From: Gonatopus flavifemur
Lineage: Eukaryota; Arthropoda; Insecta; Hymenoptera; Dryinidae
Direction: 5' to 3'
DNA: 64,000 bases
Assembly (NCBI GenBank): GCA_018340375.1
Contig: JAFFJZ010000010.1
Location: 9,734,001 to 9,798,000, forward strand
In this document: one piece after another, positions 23,220-34,645 of the stretch
How positions within the stretch are numbered: position 1 is the stretch's first letter
Layout of the letters: each line of letters opens with the position of its first letter
Translations under genes and position numbers: made by a program
The notes under the pieces: model-generated
Told to the model about the DNA's origin: nothing
The model's input: the letters and a program-made list of their open reading frames with translations, nothing else
Databases searched by the model: none

Positions 23220-23786
23220 CCCAAGTGTGTATTAACGGCGGGCTCAATCTAAGCCTAGGGTGGGTGCCCATGCTGCCCAACGTGGGGCGAGGCTGGGCAG
23301 ACAAATGAGGCCAACCCTGAGATGATAACATCGTTCCCAGCTTGGCTGTATTGCTTTGCCCGAGGATTGATAACACCATGGGCCCAGCATGAACCCAGAC
23401 TAGGCAATCAATACTACCCCTCCATTTTTTTTTAAATTGGAAAATTGCTTGGAATTCTACCCCAGCGGGCATGATTTTTAGCCCCACTTTGGCCTAGTGT
23501 TGAGCCCCATCGTGCCTATATGGGCCCAAGACTGGACCAAAATTCATACACGCTGAGGATTCTTCACCCCAATCTTAGCCTGACGCTGGTCCATATTAGA
23601 GCCAAGTTGAAATGTGCCTGCACTAAGATTCATTATTTGCATTTTCTACCAACCACAAGTGTATGAGAAAGCACAACAGGGTCAAGATTAAGCCAACATG
23701 GACCCCATCGTCATTCCCCAATACTGGGTTAAAGATGATGGACCCAGGCTGGGGCCCATTGTCATTATAGGCAATACACGCTTGGG
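23220..23786 (-). mobile_element. 567-bp element with CCCAAGYGTGTATT ends, copy 2 (inverted)
   Basis: Starts CCCAAGTGTGTATTAACGG and ends GGCAATACACGCTTGGG. It is the reverse complement of 20870-21443 over nearly its full length, for example TCAGGGTTGGCC versus GGCCAACCCTGA and the GGCAATCAATACT block. Confidence 0.78.
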
Positions 23787-24811
23787 TTTGAATAAATATT
23801 TCAAGTTGCGTTGAATAAACATTTTTGAGATGAAACAATTTATTCAACGCGCATAAATTGTTAGTTTTCACAAATAAATTACTTATGCTAATATGAACTA
23901 AACTCTTGTATTCAAAATGAATAGACGTCAAATTCTTGTTTTTGCTAACATCCACAGATTTATATCCAGTTCAATTTATTCCGATGATTTTAATATCTTC
24001 TCATATCTATCGTATAAGTTCCTCTCAACAGAATCGGGCATTGAAGTCACCGGCTGATATAGAAAGAAAAAGAATTCAATGCTTCGCACTTTTGATTCCA
24101 TGACGTATACAGTTTATTTTTAAATCAGTTTTCAAACATGGCATCGTTGAAATTGTAATCAAGATTTTTCTTCGGTAAGATACTATGTCATTGAATATAT
24201 GTATATAGATACATATACGCATTTTTACTCGACGGTGCGTATTATAATGACATATTCCGCAATGAAATTCTTTAGCTGGTATCCACAGATACGAAGAACG
24301 TGTACGCCTTCACGGTATCATTTGACGTTCCATTATTCATCAATGCGAACTAGCGTTGCCACGATTGACATTGTATCGCAAATGCATGCAAAATGACAAT
24401 TTTATCAATATTACCGATACCAGGATGGATGTGTACCCTGGAAATGAATGATTTGAATTTCACTCAACCGGGGTTCAACTATGTGAGTGCGATCAATCGT
24501 TTGTCTATATTCATCGATCGGATTGTTTGTAAGTCATCGATTTTTTGTTTCAAACTTAACAATAACAAGTCTTTCGTTCACCAAGTTCGATTATTATTCA
24601 AATGACATTTTTCGCACGAATACTTATTACTTCGATTGTTAATCTTAGTTGAAGCGGTGAATTGTTTTGACTTGTCAATATTTTCTTAGTTGCCGCGGGA
24701 AAACAATTCTCATCGTTTTTCAAGTGATGAATATTCGAATTTTTATAAATCGCTTCATCTTTGTATATATGAAAATAAAAACTCTCTCTCTTTCACTTCA
24801 TCAAATTTCTA
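23787..24811. other. Non-coding stretch
   Basis: AT-rich unique-looking DNA with no supported exon, RNA or element. Confidence 0.35.
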
Positions 24812-25171
24812 TGGGAAACTTTATGTAAATGTTCGGAAGTGATTAACACACTGAGAAAACGTTTGTTTCGGCGAAACAAAATTTTGGTTGAAATGAACGC
24901 AAAGAAACTTTTTGGTTGGCTGAAATAAAATTTATTTGTCTGTATGGAAGCCTTAATTATTGTGAACCAAATTTTGTTTACCCCAAATAAATTTTATTTC
25001 AGCCAAGCAAAAAGTTTCTTTGCGTTCTTTTCAACCAAAATTTTGTTTGGCTGGAACAAACTGTGTTTTCAGTCCACATACATGCGTTAGAAATTTTCCG
25101 TATTCTATGAGAAATTTACTGGAAAATGATAGTAAAAATCCTATAAAGTTTGCAATTTTCAGTCGAATTTA
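24812..25171. mobile_element. CACTGTAAAAAA-family MITE, broken and interrupted
   Basis: Left part ATGGGAAACTTTATGTAAAT and GGAAGTGATTAACACA, and right part CATACATGCGTTAGAAATTT and GATGATAGTAAAAATCC-like sequence, align in order with the intact copy at 57208-57458. Both terminal repeats are lost. A 222-bp foldback element (24851-25072) splits it exactly between the two parts. Confidence 0.75.
24851..25072. mobile_element. 222-bp foldback element nested in an older MITE
   Basis: Starts CTGAGAAAACGTTTGTTTCG and ends CAAACTGTGTTTTCAG. The arms of about 88 bp pair along GCAAAGAAACTTTTTGGTTG / CAAGCAAAAAGTTTCTTTGC and AAATAAAATTTATTTG / CAAATAAATTTTATTT. The loop is about 45 bp. No coding capacity. 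Confidence 0.85.
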
Positions 25172-26150
25172 TGATTTCAACTCAAGAAATACAATTTATG
25201 GAGAAAGACCACTCATGGAGATTGTATACAGCTCGCAGATATCCAAAGAATCTAACTCTTTCCAGGTTCCTTTTTCGATAGAATGTAATGCTTTTTCAAG
25301 TCATTGTAAAATTCTGCAACTATGTTTTAGAATTGTCAAAAGCACTCGAAAAATACGATATGGGATTGTATTTTATGCAGCAGAACAGTTTGAAAAGAGT
25401 TTGAAAGAATTCATGATCGTTCCTGCCCACAGAGCATAAAAGAAATTGGTTTTTCTTTACAACATTTTCAATAAAGATGTTCATCACTGACTTTTAAATA
25501 CCGAATAAATTAATTTATCATCATTGCACAGATCCGTTTTAGTTTTTCCTCCTCGATATCAAATATATTATAAATTGGATATGCTAAATATTGAATCCAA
25601 TAAAATGAAGTATTAATATAATTGCATAAAGTTGAAGGTTACTGTTTTTTTCAGTGTTCCTTTTCAAGGAATTTGAAGTATTAAAACTCATTGATACCAC
25701 ATAAATTGTTTAAAAAACATATCGAAATACCTTTAGATTTTCAGCATTAGATCAGAAGTGAGATTTTTCACTCCAATAAGGCACTGTCTGTTTTGTACGT
25801 GAATGGTCTAATTTGTTCATTAGTGAGCATTGAAATTTATAGTTATAAAAATATTTCTACAATTTTGAAAATGAAAAATTTCTTGTTCAGATTGGAAAAA
25901 CCAAATCTAATACCAAAAAAACCTGGTTTTGCAGAAGTATCATTTTTGCCAATAATTTCGTCTCTTTTTTGAAAGTCAATGAACGAGAACGATGCACAAC
26001 AGAAAAATTCAACATTTCCTTCTATTTTGAATATCCACGAACAACATTCTACTTTTCTCTCCCCCAATGAATATTTTCAAAGAATTCTTTCCCAACATTC
26101 TTGAAGATATCCTGGAGAATTCCAGAACACATAAAGAGAATGAATAAATT
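25172..26150. other. Non-coding stretch
   Basis: No supported gene. The longest open frame (25020-25439) begins inside the foldback arm and is not coding. Confidence 0.4.
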
Positions 26151-26312
26151 ACACGTAATGAAACTTACGAGATGTGTGATGAAGAGGATTATATAAATTG
26201 CACTATACAACCTGTATAATAATCTCTATTATATATCTAATAAGCCTTATTATAAACATAATTTATCGATCTTCCTATTTTATTTTTCATTATAAATTTA
26301 TTTCTGCGCGTG
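26151..26312. mobile_element. Degraded relative of the CACAGAGAGAAAT element
   Basis: ATAATCTCTATTATATATCT and AATAAGCCTTATTATAAA match the centre of the 35875-36021 element. The right edge AAATTTATTTCTGCGCGTG resembles its terminal repeat. Confidence 0.55.
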
Positions 26313-27770
26313 TCTCGTGAGATCCTAAAAAAGTGAATATATCGAAGACATTATTTCGAGTGTTTGGAAAGAGGGATTAAAAGAATGTTAACTGGGCGTT
26401 CTCTAAGATGGCAATGCGCGATTTTATTATCAACTCGCAGAGCAGTTTCGACAATGTCGAAGTGACAGTGGAATGTGCGCTCCAGTGCGTCGTGCATGGG
26501 AAAGAAAAAGAAAGTCGTCTTTTTATCTTCTTTCTCTTGTCTTATACGTACTACACGCACATATACGTACATACGAGAGATCGAAATTTATATTATACGA
26601 CTTTAAGCTGCAGTGGCTGACCGCCTATCGGGAGTCAGGAATGCATTGGACTTTTTCGCACGCGTTTACATTCAATGATGATGCGCATGCGCACTTCAAA
26701 TTGCCATTCAAGTCCAAACTTTTACCGCCCGCTCGAAGATTCAATAATTCATCGAGTACGCCCATTTTGCTTGGAGCTTAATTAATTCCTTTGGAGGAAG
26801 AGGAAAAACTCATAGAATAACGATATTCGTTTATATTTCAACGCAACTTCGTTTACCAGAGAGAGGTAGAGATTATTGTTATGATATTAACTGAGCACAA
26901 AGTGATGGTAGAGAAGTTGTAAACCATTGTATAACTGCGATTTACTCTGGGAATGAAATTTAGTTATTGGAAATTGAAAATGGGATATAATCGCGTAACG
27001 GGGTTCCTTTTTTCTCGATCCTAATGATTCACGATATATGATTCAGGAAGATGAATTCAGAATTCATATTTTATGATGTTCTTATCGTCACTGCATAAAA
27101 TAAGATTTTCTTTTATTTGAAGATTTTGCTCACGCGATAAAGAAAGTGGGTTTGTTGAACTTTTCTTTGACAATTCAGTTAGATCCACTGTTGCCAAGTG
27201 GGGGTTTTTAGAGGTAGAAGGGATTTTTTTAAGGAGGGGGGGGGGTGAATATTTCGAGGAAATCAAAGTTATTTTGGAGTTTTCTCATTGGTTGGAAATA
27301 AAGAAGTCTTATGCCAGTGGGTGATGAACTTTTATTCCTTAAATATCTCAACTCTCGAATACCTGTGTTTCAAGATATGTCCATTGCGAGACATCCCAAG
27401 TTTGTTTTTCTGAATAAAATAACAATTGATGATGAAAGAACCCTCCCTGAAGTTGGAAGGGCCTCCAATGGTTTTACAGCCACAAAAATTCTCAATGCAC
27501 ATAAAAAATCCTTCATCCGGGTCTGGTACGGAGAAAACTTTTTACTTTCGATAACGACATCAGTTAGAAACGTAGCTGCCTGAACTGAAATGTTGGTTGT
27601 TTCAACCAAAATTTTTTATCAAAGGAGCCAAATTTTGTTAATACAGCTAAGATGTAAAATTCAGACTCACAAAATCTGATAAATTATCATTATTTATCTT
27701 CACGAATCACCTCCTTCACATTGAAAACATCGTGTAAGGAATTTGCTGCAAGATTTTGGGTCTACAACCA
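26313..27770. other. Unique region, CpG-richer near 26.4-26.8 kb
   Basis: Between about 26390 and 26770 the DNA is less AT-rich and repeat-free, with an ATG at 26408 opening 71 codons (MAMRDFIINSQSSFDNVEVT...). No splice donor of good quality follows, and no family is recognised. It could be a first exon, a promoter or chance. A G-run lies at 27233-27245. Confidence 0.25.
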
Positions 27771-27850
27771 GGGCTGCAGAGTCGAAGCTTTCACATAGCC
27801 GACACCGACTCCAGACCACTTGAAATTTCCGACTCCGGCTCTAGTGTTTA
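27771..27850. repeat. CGACTCCGACTCC-type repeat fragment
   Basis: GGGCTGCAGAGTCGAAGC, CCGACACCGACTCC and TTCCGACTCCGGCTC are typical of one end of a widespread GAGTCGGAGTCGG repeat. No opposite end was found. Confidence 0.45.
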
Positions 27851-27891
27851 TTCTCATGAATAAAAATTCCAAAAGAACCAAACTTGAAGAA

Positions 27892-28083
27892 CGGTTCACA
27901 TTTTCGTAGAATTGTATTCGAAAAACAATGAAAAATTATCAATACTTGATAAAAAATAGAGAAACACATGTACACAAAATTTCACGCGTGACTTTTGGAA
28001 ATTTCATATGTTTCTCCATTTTTTATTAAGTATTGATAATTTTTCATTGTTTTTCGAATACAATTCCACAAAAATGTGAACCG
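27892..28083. mobile_element. 192-bp foldback element
   Basis: CGGTTCACATTTTCGTAGAA at the left is mirrored by CCACAAAAATGTGAACCG at the right. The arms of about 78 bp (including CGAAAAACAATGAAAAATTA) are nearly perfect. The loop is about 36 bp. Confidence 0.85.
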
Positions 28084-29478
28084 TTTTATCTTTATCTCAA
28101 TCTTTATCAAAGTTTGCTATATTTTCGATCAGCATTTTTCTCCATGCACTTCCTCTAAAAAAAAAAATCCTGTGGGGCAGTTCAGAGTATTTTTATATAA
28201 AAGATTTAACGTTCATCTACGAGAACACGAGTGCGTTTAAGACCTCTCATCTATCTCATCCATCGCAGTGCCTTTCTAACGCCACTGACACTGACATCCA
28301 ACGTGAGACTTCATCTCTCAAACAACCAAAAGAAAATCAAAAAGATTTGAGCATGAAGATAAAAATATGTACTGTTCGGGGAAATCATGTACACAGCTAT
28401 GAAAAATATTCTACATTGCGTGCTCTCCTATACTATTTTTTCACAAGTTGGAACAAAAAAAGAAGGACGCTCACGTATTATCGGTACAAATGTAAACGTG
28501 GGTTGTGAACAACAACTTTTATACACGTAGGTAGAACCTTGAATATGGAACGGTGAGTATCTCCTTTCTGCGGTCGTCGTGTATTCCCAAAATGGATATG
28601 GCTACGAGTGGAAAAGTGATGTAGCGGCAATGTACCACGTAATACTTATGTTAATGCCTAATGATTTCGTAAGGAAAAAAAATGGATACAAGAAAGGAAA
28701 CAAAATGAAAAAAAAAAAAAAGAAGAGTACGAAGAGAAACACTTATGCTTTCGAATCTGAAATTCTAAACTATATTTGTTCCTTTTGTATGCATATGCTT
28801 ATAAATACCGGTAGCTACATTTTCTATTCGCAATTCTCTCAGCTCCAGCGGTCACGAGTTATTTATTTGACTATGGCTTACAGTTATGTAATTGGTCGAA
28901 TTTTGTATAGTGAGAAGATGCGGTCGGTTGCGGTGAAATTTTCTTTCATTATCTTTTTCTTTCGACTTCTTCCTGTAGTGTGAGGATTCTAAACGGTCTT
29001 TTATATCGTAGAATAATGTTTTATTTGTTTTCGCCATGTAAAAGTGTATGTTCTTTCCTGTGCTGATAGATAACATTCTCGTTATACGCGAAAGATATCG
29101 AATTTCTCAATTTTCAATGATCGTATGTGAGAATTGTTTTGATAGTTTAGTTTGAAATTACAAATGAAAACAATTCGCGTATCATGTGGTACGATAAAAA
29201 TTTGAAAAAAAAAAACTATGAAAAACGTGTTTGTTCTATAATATTTATATAGGGTGTCTCAGAACAAACTACCCGCCTTTCGCAAGTGTTTCCCTGAGAT
29301 AAAATTGAGAAACTCTTTCCCTTACCACTTTTCGATCTCAAGTTCAGTTCTCAAGTTATAATAACAAAAGAAGTCGACCTCTCATGTGGCAAATGCATTG
29401 ACTATTCCAAGGATAGATAATAAAGATACTCGTGAAGCTTCCATTTGAGTGGTTGAAGTCAGTTCTGAAATTAATAGG
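28084..29478. other. Non-coding stretch
   Basis: Unique-looking DNA. ATGGAACG|GTGAGTAT at 28545-28560 could be a tiny start exon with a donor, but that is weak. At 29251 AGGGTGTCTCAGAACAAACT resembles a transposon end; no partner end was found. Confidence 0.3.
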
Positions 29479-29562
29479 GATGGGCGGGATATTTTATCAA
29501 GTTCAATATAAACTTGACGAATTTTATTTAAAAGTATCGATACCGTCAAGTATCGCCCATGC
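29479..29562. mobile_element. MITE, GGATGGGTGATATTTT family, copy 2
   Basis: GGGATGGGCGGGATATTTTA and AGTATCGCCCATGCC are the inverted ends of an 84-bp element related to 18230-18356. Confidence 0.6.
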
Positions 29563-29703
29563 CTAGAAATTGAGCTTCGAATGGAAAAGTGATCAAGGAA
29601 AACGTTTGTCAGTTTTTTTTTCGGGAATAGGCTCGTGCAAGGCGCGTACACGGGGGGAAATGCGGCTGGAGGATAAAGTAGTTTTCAAGAAAAATCTAAA
29701 AGT

Positions 29704-30642
29704 AGAGGGAAGCCCCGTAACACCGGACGGCACTTAGTACCGGACACTGAGAATATCTATCGAACTGAAAACAATACATATATATTTGTTGCATAGTTTG
29801 AATACGTACATCCAGCGAAGTGACGAAACGTACCGCTAGGCGGCTGTGTGCATGCGCGCCTTCCCAAGAATCAATTCATATTCGAGCGTTATATATTTTT
29901 GTGTCGCTTCTGACTCAGTGTTTCCACTTCAGGGATTATTATCCCAGTTTGGGGATTTTTGGACCTCTTAAGGGATTAAACAGGGATTGAGGGATTTTGT
30001 AGGATTTTTAGACAGGATAATTTTTTGTATGGAAATACAAAACCCGAACTAAAATTCGATATTTAGAATGTATCTTTAGCAAGACATTCATTTCCCAAAA
30101 AGGGGAATCTTTAGAGATTTCTTTCTTCCAAAAGAGGCATAAAAAGGGATTGTTTTTTTTTTCCTAAGAAAAAAGGGATAACTAAGGATTTTTCATTCTA
30201 GTTAGTGGGAATTTTTTCTTGTTCGTGTGGAAACACTGTTCTGACTTTTACATGTACATATTTGAAAATAATGATTAAGACTGGATTCAGTGTCAAAATT
30301 GTGAAGAATGGGCTCATGAGGCGTGTACGGATGTTCCTGAATGCTCTGACAATTATATTTGTGATGGCTGGAAGATCGGATAATTTTGAAAATTACTTTC
30401 CTTCTTTTTTTCTATAAGCGCCCGGTACTAGGTGCCACTTTCCAAGCTCGTCAATTTTTAGTATCAAATACAAATATATTTTTTCGTTATTTCCAAATAA
30501 AATAAATATGTGAATACTACTTATTGTATCGTTAAAAACTGTCAAAAGTTTATTATAAAAATACAAATATTGAAGTTCCTATGTATTTGATGTTTTTATG
30601 AACCATTAACCTTAAGTGTCCGGTACTGGGAGACTTCCCCCT
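29704..30642. mobile_element. Element with ACCGGACACT inverted ends, host of a hAT insertion
   Basis: GAGGGAAGCCCCGTAACACC plus TAGTACCGGACACT on the left is mirrored by AGTGTCCGGTACTGGGAGAC plus TTCCCCC on the right. A related inner block (GCGCCCGGTACTAGGTGCC) is at 30418-30436. No coding capacity. The hAT element at 29916-30238 sits within it. Confidence 0.6.
29916..30238. mobile_element. hAT-type element with perfect 8-bp target duplication
   Basis: Starts CAGTGTTTCCACTTCAGGGA and ends GTGTGGAAACACTG. TTCTGACT flanks both sides (29908-29915 and 30239-30246). The interior repeats AGGGATT-like words many times (GGGATTATTATCCC, AAGGGATTAAACAGGGATTG). At 323 bp it encodes nothing, so it depended on a transposase supplied elsewhere. 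Confidence 0.93.
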
Positions 30643-30688
30643 ATTCCCTAATTTTTCAACAGTGATAAGACATTCCCAGGTGAGAAAT

Positions 30689-31171
30689 GCCAATACTGAC
30701 AAGTGGTCCAAGCTTGACAAAATATTGGCCTGCCAAGCATTGCAAACCAATATTGGTCCAATATACAACCGTTGGTTATTTCAGAACGCACACCGGGTAT
30801 CATAGGGAATGCCAATATGACAACTGGTGTGGGCTTGGCAAAATGTGGGGCTGCCAAGTATGGCGAACCAATATCCACCCAATATAAAACCATTTGTTTT
30901 TTGAGAACGAATACCATGTTTCATAAGAAATGCCAATACAACAAGTGACTCAAGCTTGGAAAAATGTTAAGCTACCAAGCATGGCGAACCAATATCGGCC
31001 CAATATAAAACCATTTGTTATTTGAGTATCCATACCACGTTTCATAGGAAATGGATCACAACGAGTAGTTGAAGCTTGACAAAATATTCAACTGCCAAGC
31101 ATGGTGACCAATATTGGGCCAATTGAAAACCATTGGTTATTTGAAAACTTATACCGCATCTTCATGCTTGT
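30689..31171. repeat. Four-copy tandem array, monomer about 121 bp
   Basis: Monomers begin near 30689, 30811, 30932 and 31051. Each follows the order GCCAATAC..., AAGCTTGACAAAATATTGG-like, TGCCAAGCATGGCGAACC, AATATCGGCCCAATATAAAA, ACCATTTGTTATTTGAG, then a TTCATAGGAAAT-like end. Each monomer has short self-complementary words (CCAAGCTTG, CCAATATTGG). No coding capacity. A looser tail continues to about 31520. Confidence 0.8.
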
Positions 31172-32438
31172 AATGATCTCAGAGTGGTACCAATATTAAG
31201 TATTGTTAAGATGAATAATGATTATTCATGTCACAAATGGAATGTCATGAAGAATAATATATTTTTTTCTTCCGAGAAGTATGAAGAACCAGGTTGAAGC
31301 TTGTCAAAAGTTAATATACACAACTTGGGCCAGGTCCGGTTTGATCAAATAAGCCAAGGTTCAAAAAACTCAAAATACATATATCATGATACCTTGCGCC
31401 ATGCTTAGTATTGTTTTTTTGGCTCAATATTGGGTACCAAGCCTGGCACGAGGTTATCATCTCAAGCTTTCATCCAGCTAGGACCATTGTTTGTGATGGG
31501 TTTTGTCAATTCCTATCTGGGTTCATCAGTTTTGTGAAATTTTCCTCAACAAAACTGAAATATCAGAAGAAAATGATGAACTTCAGAGAGCAGATAATAT
31601 CGACTGCTTTTCGCGAGCCCATATTTTTTTCCAACTTTCATTTGTAATGAGCGGAATTCGACAAAAATCCAGCCACATTTCCTTCAGATGTATAGTTTAT
31701 TCTAGAACACTCTGTATTTAGTATTCGTTCATAAGTTTAATATCAATTGATTTGGAAACAAGATTTCATCACCTTTCAATCTCGTTCGATAATCGAAAAT
31801 CTTGAAAGGGAGGGATAATGCATTTCTGGGAAGAATTCGTGTCGAAGAATTATCAGCCGTTGTACTTGACTTTCTGATTATCTGATTCAACAATTGTTCT
31901 CGAGAAATGGAAACATTATAATTCCGTAGAAGGAGTTGTGAAGTCAAAGGCATTTCATCAGGCAGAAACACAAGCCTGCTCTCGTATTCGTCAAAGGTGT
32001 CCGAGCATGTTTTATATCCTCCGATACTTCGGCTCTATGCGCGCGTCAAAACCGAAGAGATGACATCACTTTCTATGTACACATAGAAATGTTATTACTC
32101 ACATAGGAGTGAATACGTAAGCTACACGTAATCATGGATATCTCAACGTAAATAATCCCCACATTCATGGATGAATCAGATGTAGAATGTATTTTGAAAA
32201 GAAAAAACTCGCGCAGCGAATAGATATTTTTGACCGTACATCTCGTCTGTTCAAGTTCACACCTGATGTGAATACATGAAATTTAATTGTGCTCCCCGTC
32301 GACTGTTCATAATTGAAATTGTTGGGGAAAGATTTGGAGACAATGATTCACGGTTTTTGAAATTATATTTTTAATTGAACTCAATACATTTTTTCCAACG
32401 GATTATAGATTGATTCTCATGAGTTCCTAGGGTAAATT
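31172..32438. other. Non-coding stretch
   Basis: Its left part (to about 31520) holds scattered TTGGGCCAGG and CAATATTGGGTACC words related to the preceding array. The remainder is plain DNA without supported genes. Confidence 0.35.
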
Positions 32439-32659
32439 CACAGTAAGAAGTAAAACTTAAGTAAAGTGATCCCGAATATCAGCTCAAAAATGCAGCCAAA
32501 AGTAGCGTCTATTCCAAAATAAAGGTAAGCAATGAAAAAGATGGAATTGACTGAAATTCAATCTTTTTCATTGCTTACTTTCAGTTGGAATAGACGCTAC
32601 TTTTGGCTGCATTTTTAAGCTGATATTCGGGATCACTTCAAGTTTCACTTTTTACTGTG
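32439..32659. mobile_element. 221-bp near-perfect palindromic element
   Basis: CACAGTAAGAAGTAAAACTT on the left is mirrored by AAGTTTCACTTTTTACTGTG on the right. The long inner match includes GTGATCCCGAATATCAGCT and CCAAAAGTAGCGTCTATTCC. The arms are about 100 bp and the loop only about 20 bp. Confidence 0.88.
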
Positions 32660-32924
32660 TTCCAGCTTAAGTGCATTCATAACAGGGACGAATTTTTCCG
32701 TATAAATTTAATTTATGTTAATACATGATAAGTTGAGATAAAACCTTCAAATACTTACAGAATCTCCAAAAACCTACAGTGATAGCATCGGAAATATAAA
32801 ATATTCATGCACAGCACCAGAAAGTTTTCTCAACGATCAGAACATGTGATTGTTTACACAGAGAACGTGCAAATTTCGATCCAAGATGTTCTGAGAACAT
32901 CAGATACTAGATAGTATATGTCTT

Positions 32925-33032
32925 CCCTGCTTGGAAAATCTCATTGAGAATCAATTTTCAATGGGTTTGAATAGGTTTGCTGCATCGGAATTAATGAGAA
33001 TCAATCGGTTCAATGAGATTCTTCAAGCAGGG
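32925..33032. mobile_element. MITE, CCCTGCTT family, copy 1
   Basis: Starts CCCTGCTTGGAAAATCTCAT and ends ATGAGATTCTTCAAGCAGGG. A second copy at 53699-53828 shares ends and inner words (AATGGGTTTGAA, GATTCTCATT on the opposite strand). Confidence 0.8.
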
Positions 33033-34084
33033 TTGTGAAGTTCTATTCATATCCAACGTGCGTTCGTAGAGGTCAGTTCCAGCGTATCTGATATTTGGAT
33101 AGCCAAAAATACTGCTAGCAAAAATTAAATTTTAGCTAATTGAGTAATAACTTTTGTTGCTATAGCTAATTTCTTTCTTGTAAACGTCTCGTGGTAGGCG
33201 AAAAGAACATGCTCAGAACGTATTCAGGTGCATCGAGGAAGTCGGTAGTCTAAACATTTAGAAAACGTACCCCTCGAGGACCAAGACAAGGCTATGTTTC
33301 GAAAATATTCAGAGAGCTTCTGTGCTGTCTGGAATATTGTTGAAGTTTGAATCGTTTGCGGAAACGAATTTTAATTGAATATGAAAGTACTAATATAAGA
33401 TAATAATACAATTTTTGAATCTTGTTATCTATTGTGAATTAGATGTTGTTATCTTCTGGTTCAAAGTCGTTGCAATAATTGATTGAAACTTCAACCACAT
33501 CTGTCATACAGTTCAAACTAGCGGCGACGAGCCAACGATGGATTGATCTAACTTTTCATAGCATTGTTTTTTAACATATTTGAGTAGCTATAAATGGCAT
33601 GTCTGAAGGCTACACAGTAAAAAGTAAATCTTAATTCCATGAACGACTGATTTTCGGATGAGGCTTAAAATCAGCAATGTTACGATTTCAGTCGTAATAT
33701 GGGATGAAAAAGAGTTATGGCCGTATTAAATTGAATTAAATCGGGCAATGTGCTGATTATCAGCAATGCATATCTTATAGTCAGTCAGGTAGAGTTTCAT
33801 GGATAATTCAGTCAAACATACTGAAAATATGATTAGAATTCTTTCATTTTCAGTATTACAATTGGTTATACATATGCTACACATATATAAATATGTGCAT
33901 ATAATTAATCACAGTTTCAATTCAATCAAATGATTCCAGGTTTTTTTATGTATTATTCAAGGTGCCTAACAAATTCAGTAACAATTTGTAATACCAACTT
34001 CGTAAAAGCTTGTTATTGGATTTTCCGCACTGTTAATGGATTCTTTATTCCAACACTTTTACTTCAACATTACCCCGATCAGAA
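33033..34084. other. Non-coding stretch with AGCT-element scrap
   Basis: GATATTTGGATAGCCAAAAA and TTTTGTTGCTATAGCTAA (33090-33175) are remnants of the AGCT-rich family. Nothing else recognised. Confidence 0.35.
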
Positions 34085-34400
34085 GAATCCGTAATATGCC
34101 AATGTTGACAACAGGTGCAGTACAGTGCCAGTATTGGGTCTCCAATACTTGGTCAACACGTACGGGATCAGTACTGGATACATAAAAATACAGTAATATG
34201 CCTGTACTGATAAACCAGTACTGAGAACTTAATACCGGCCAGGTACTAACCCAGTACTGGCCCTGCGCTGATTGCGAATAATGGCATCAGTACTCAATCC
34301 CCATAGTACTGAAAAGCGTTATCATTCCAGACAAATGCCAGTACCCTGCCACTCTTGGCTAGTACTGGTGCAGTACTGCACCTGTTGTGAATTTCTGGTT
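34085..34400. repeat. CCAGTACTGG-type degenerate palindrome cluster
   Basis: Multiple half or whole copies of GCCAGTACTGGC-like words: AGTGCCAGTATTGGG, TAAACCAGTACTGAG, AACCCAGTACTGGCCC, GCTAGTACTGGTGCAGTAC. The unit is irregular. The same class fills 56555-59290. Confidence 0.7.
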
Positions 34401-34569
34401 GGTACAACACAAATTGGAATCAATTCAAACTTTCGGGGGTATTCACATTTGCACTAATTCTCAGTTCCCGTAAAATGTTTTCCAAATTTCTCTCTGACTC
34501 CACACTACACATGCTATGAAATTATATTATTATTAAATGATTTATCAGTTCCGTCGATCGAAACGGTAC

Positions 34570-34645
34570 CATGGCGAAGTGGTTAAACGCAAAGGACAAG
34601 GACAGGTCGTTACAGCGACAACGTGGGTTCGAATCTCCCGATGAG
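34570..34645 (+). repeat. tRNA-like sequence (SINE head or degraded tRNA)
   Basis: TGGCGAAGTGG (34572-34582) matches the pol III A box, and GGTTCGAATCT (34626-34636) matches the B box. The spacing is that of a Ser/Leu-type tRNA. Acceptor stem pairing is poor and no clean cloverleaf forms, so a tRNA-derived repeat is more likely than a functional gene. Confidence 0.5.

Noticed and set aside
25020..25439. 139-aa open frame, the longest outside the transposase
   Set aside because: It starts in a foldback-element arm and crosses MITE sequence and plain DNA without splice sites.
28545..28560. ATGGAACG followed by GTGAGTAT as a tiny first exon
   Set aside because: Only a start codon and a donor; no other supporting signal.
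30689..31171. CRISPR-like array
   Set aside because: The 121-bp units are diverged tandem monomers in a eukaryotic genome, not short identical repeats with unique spacers.
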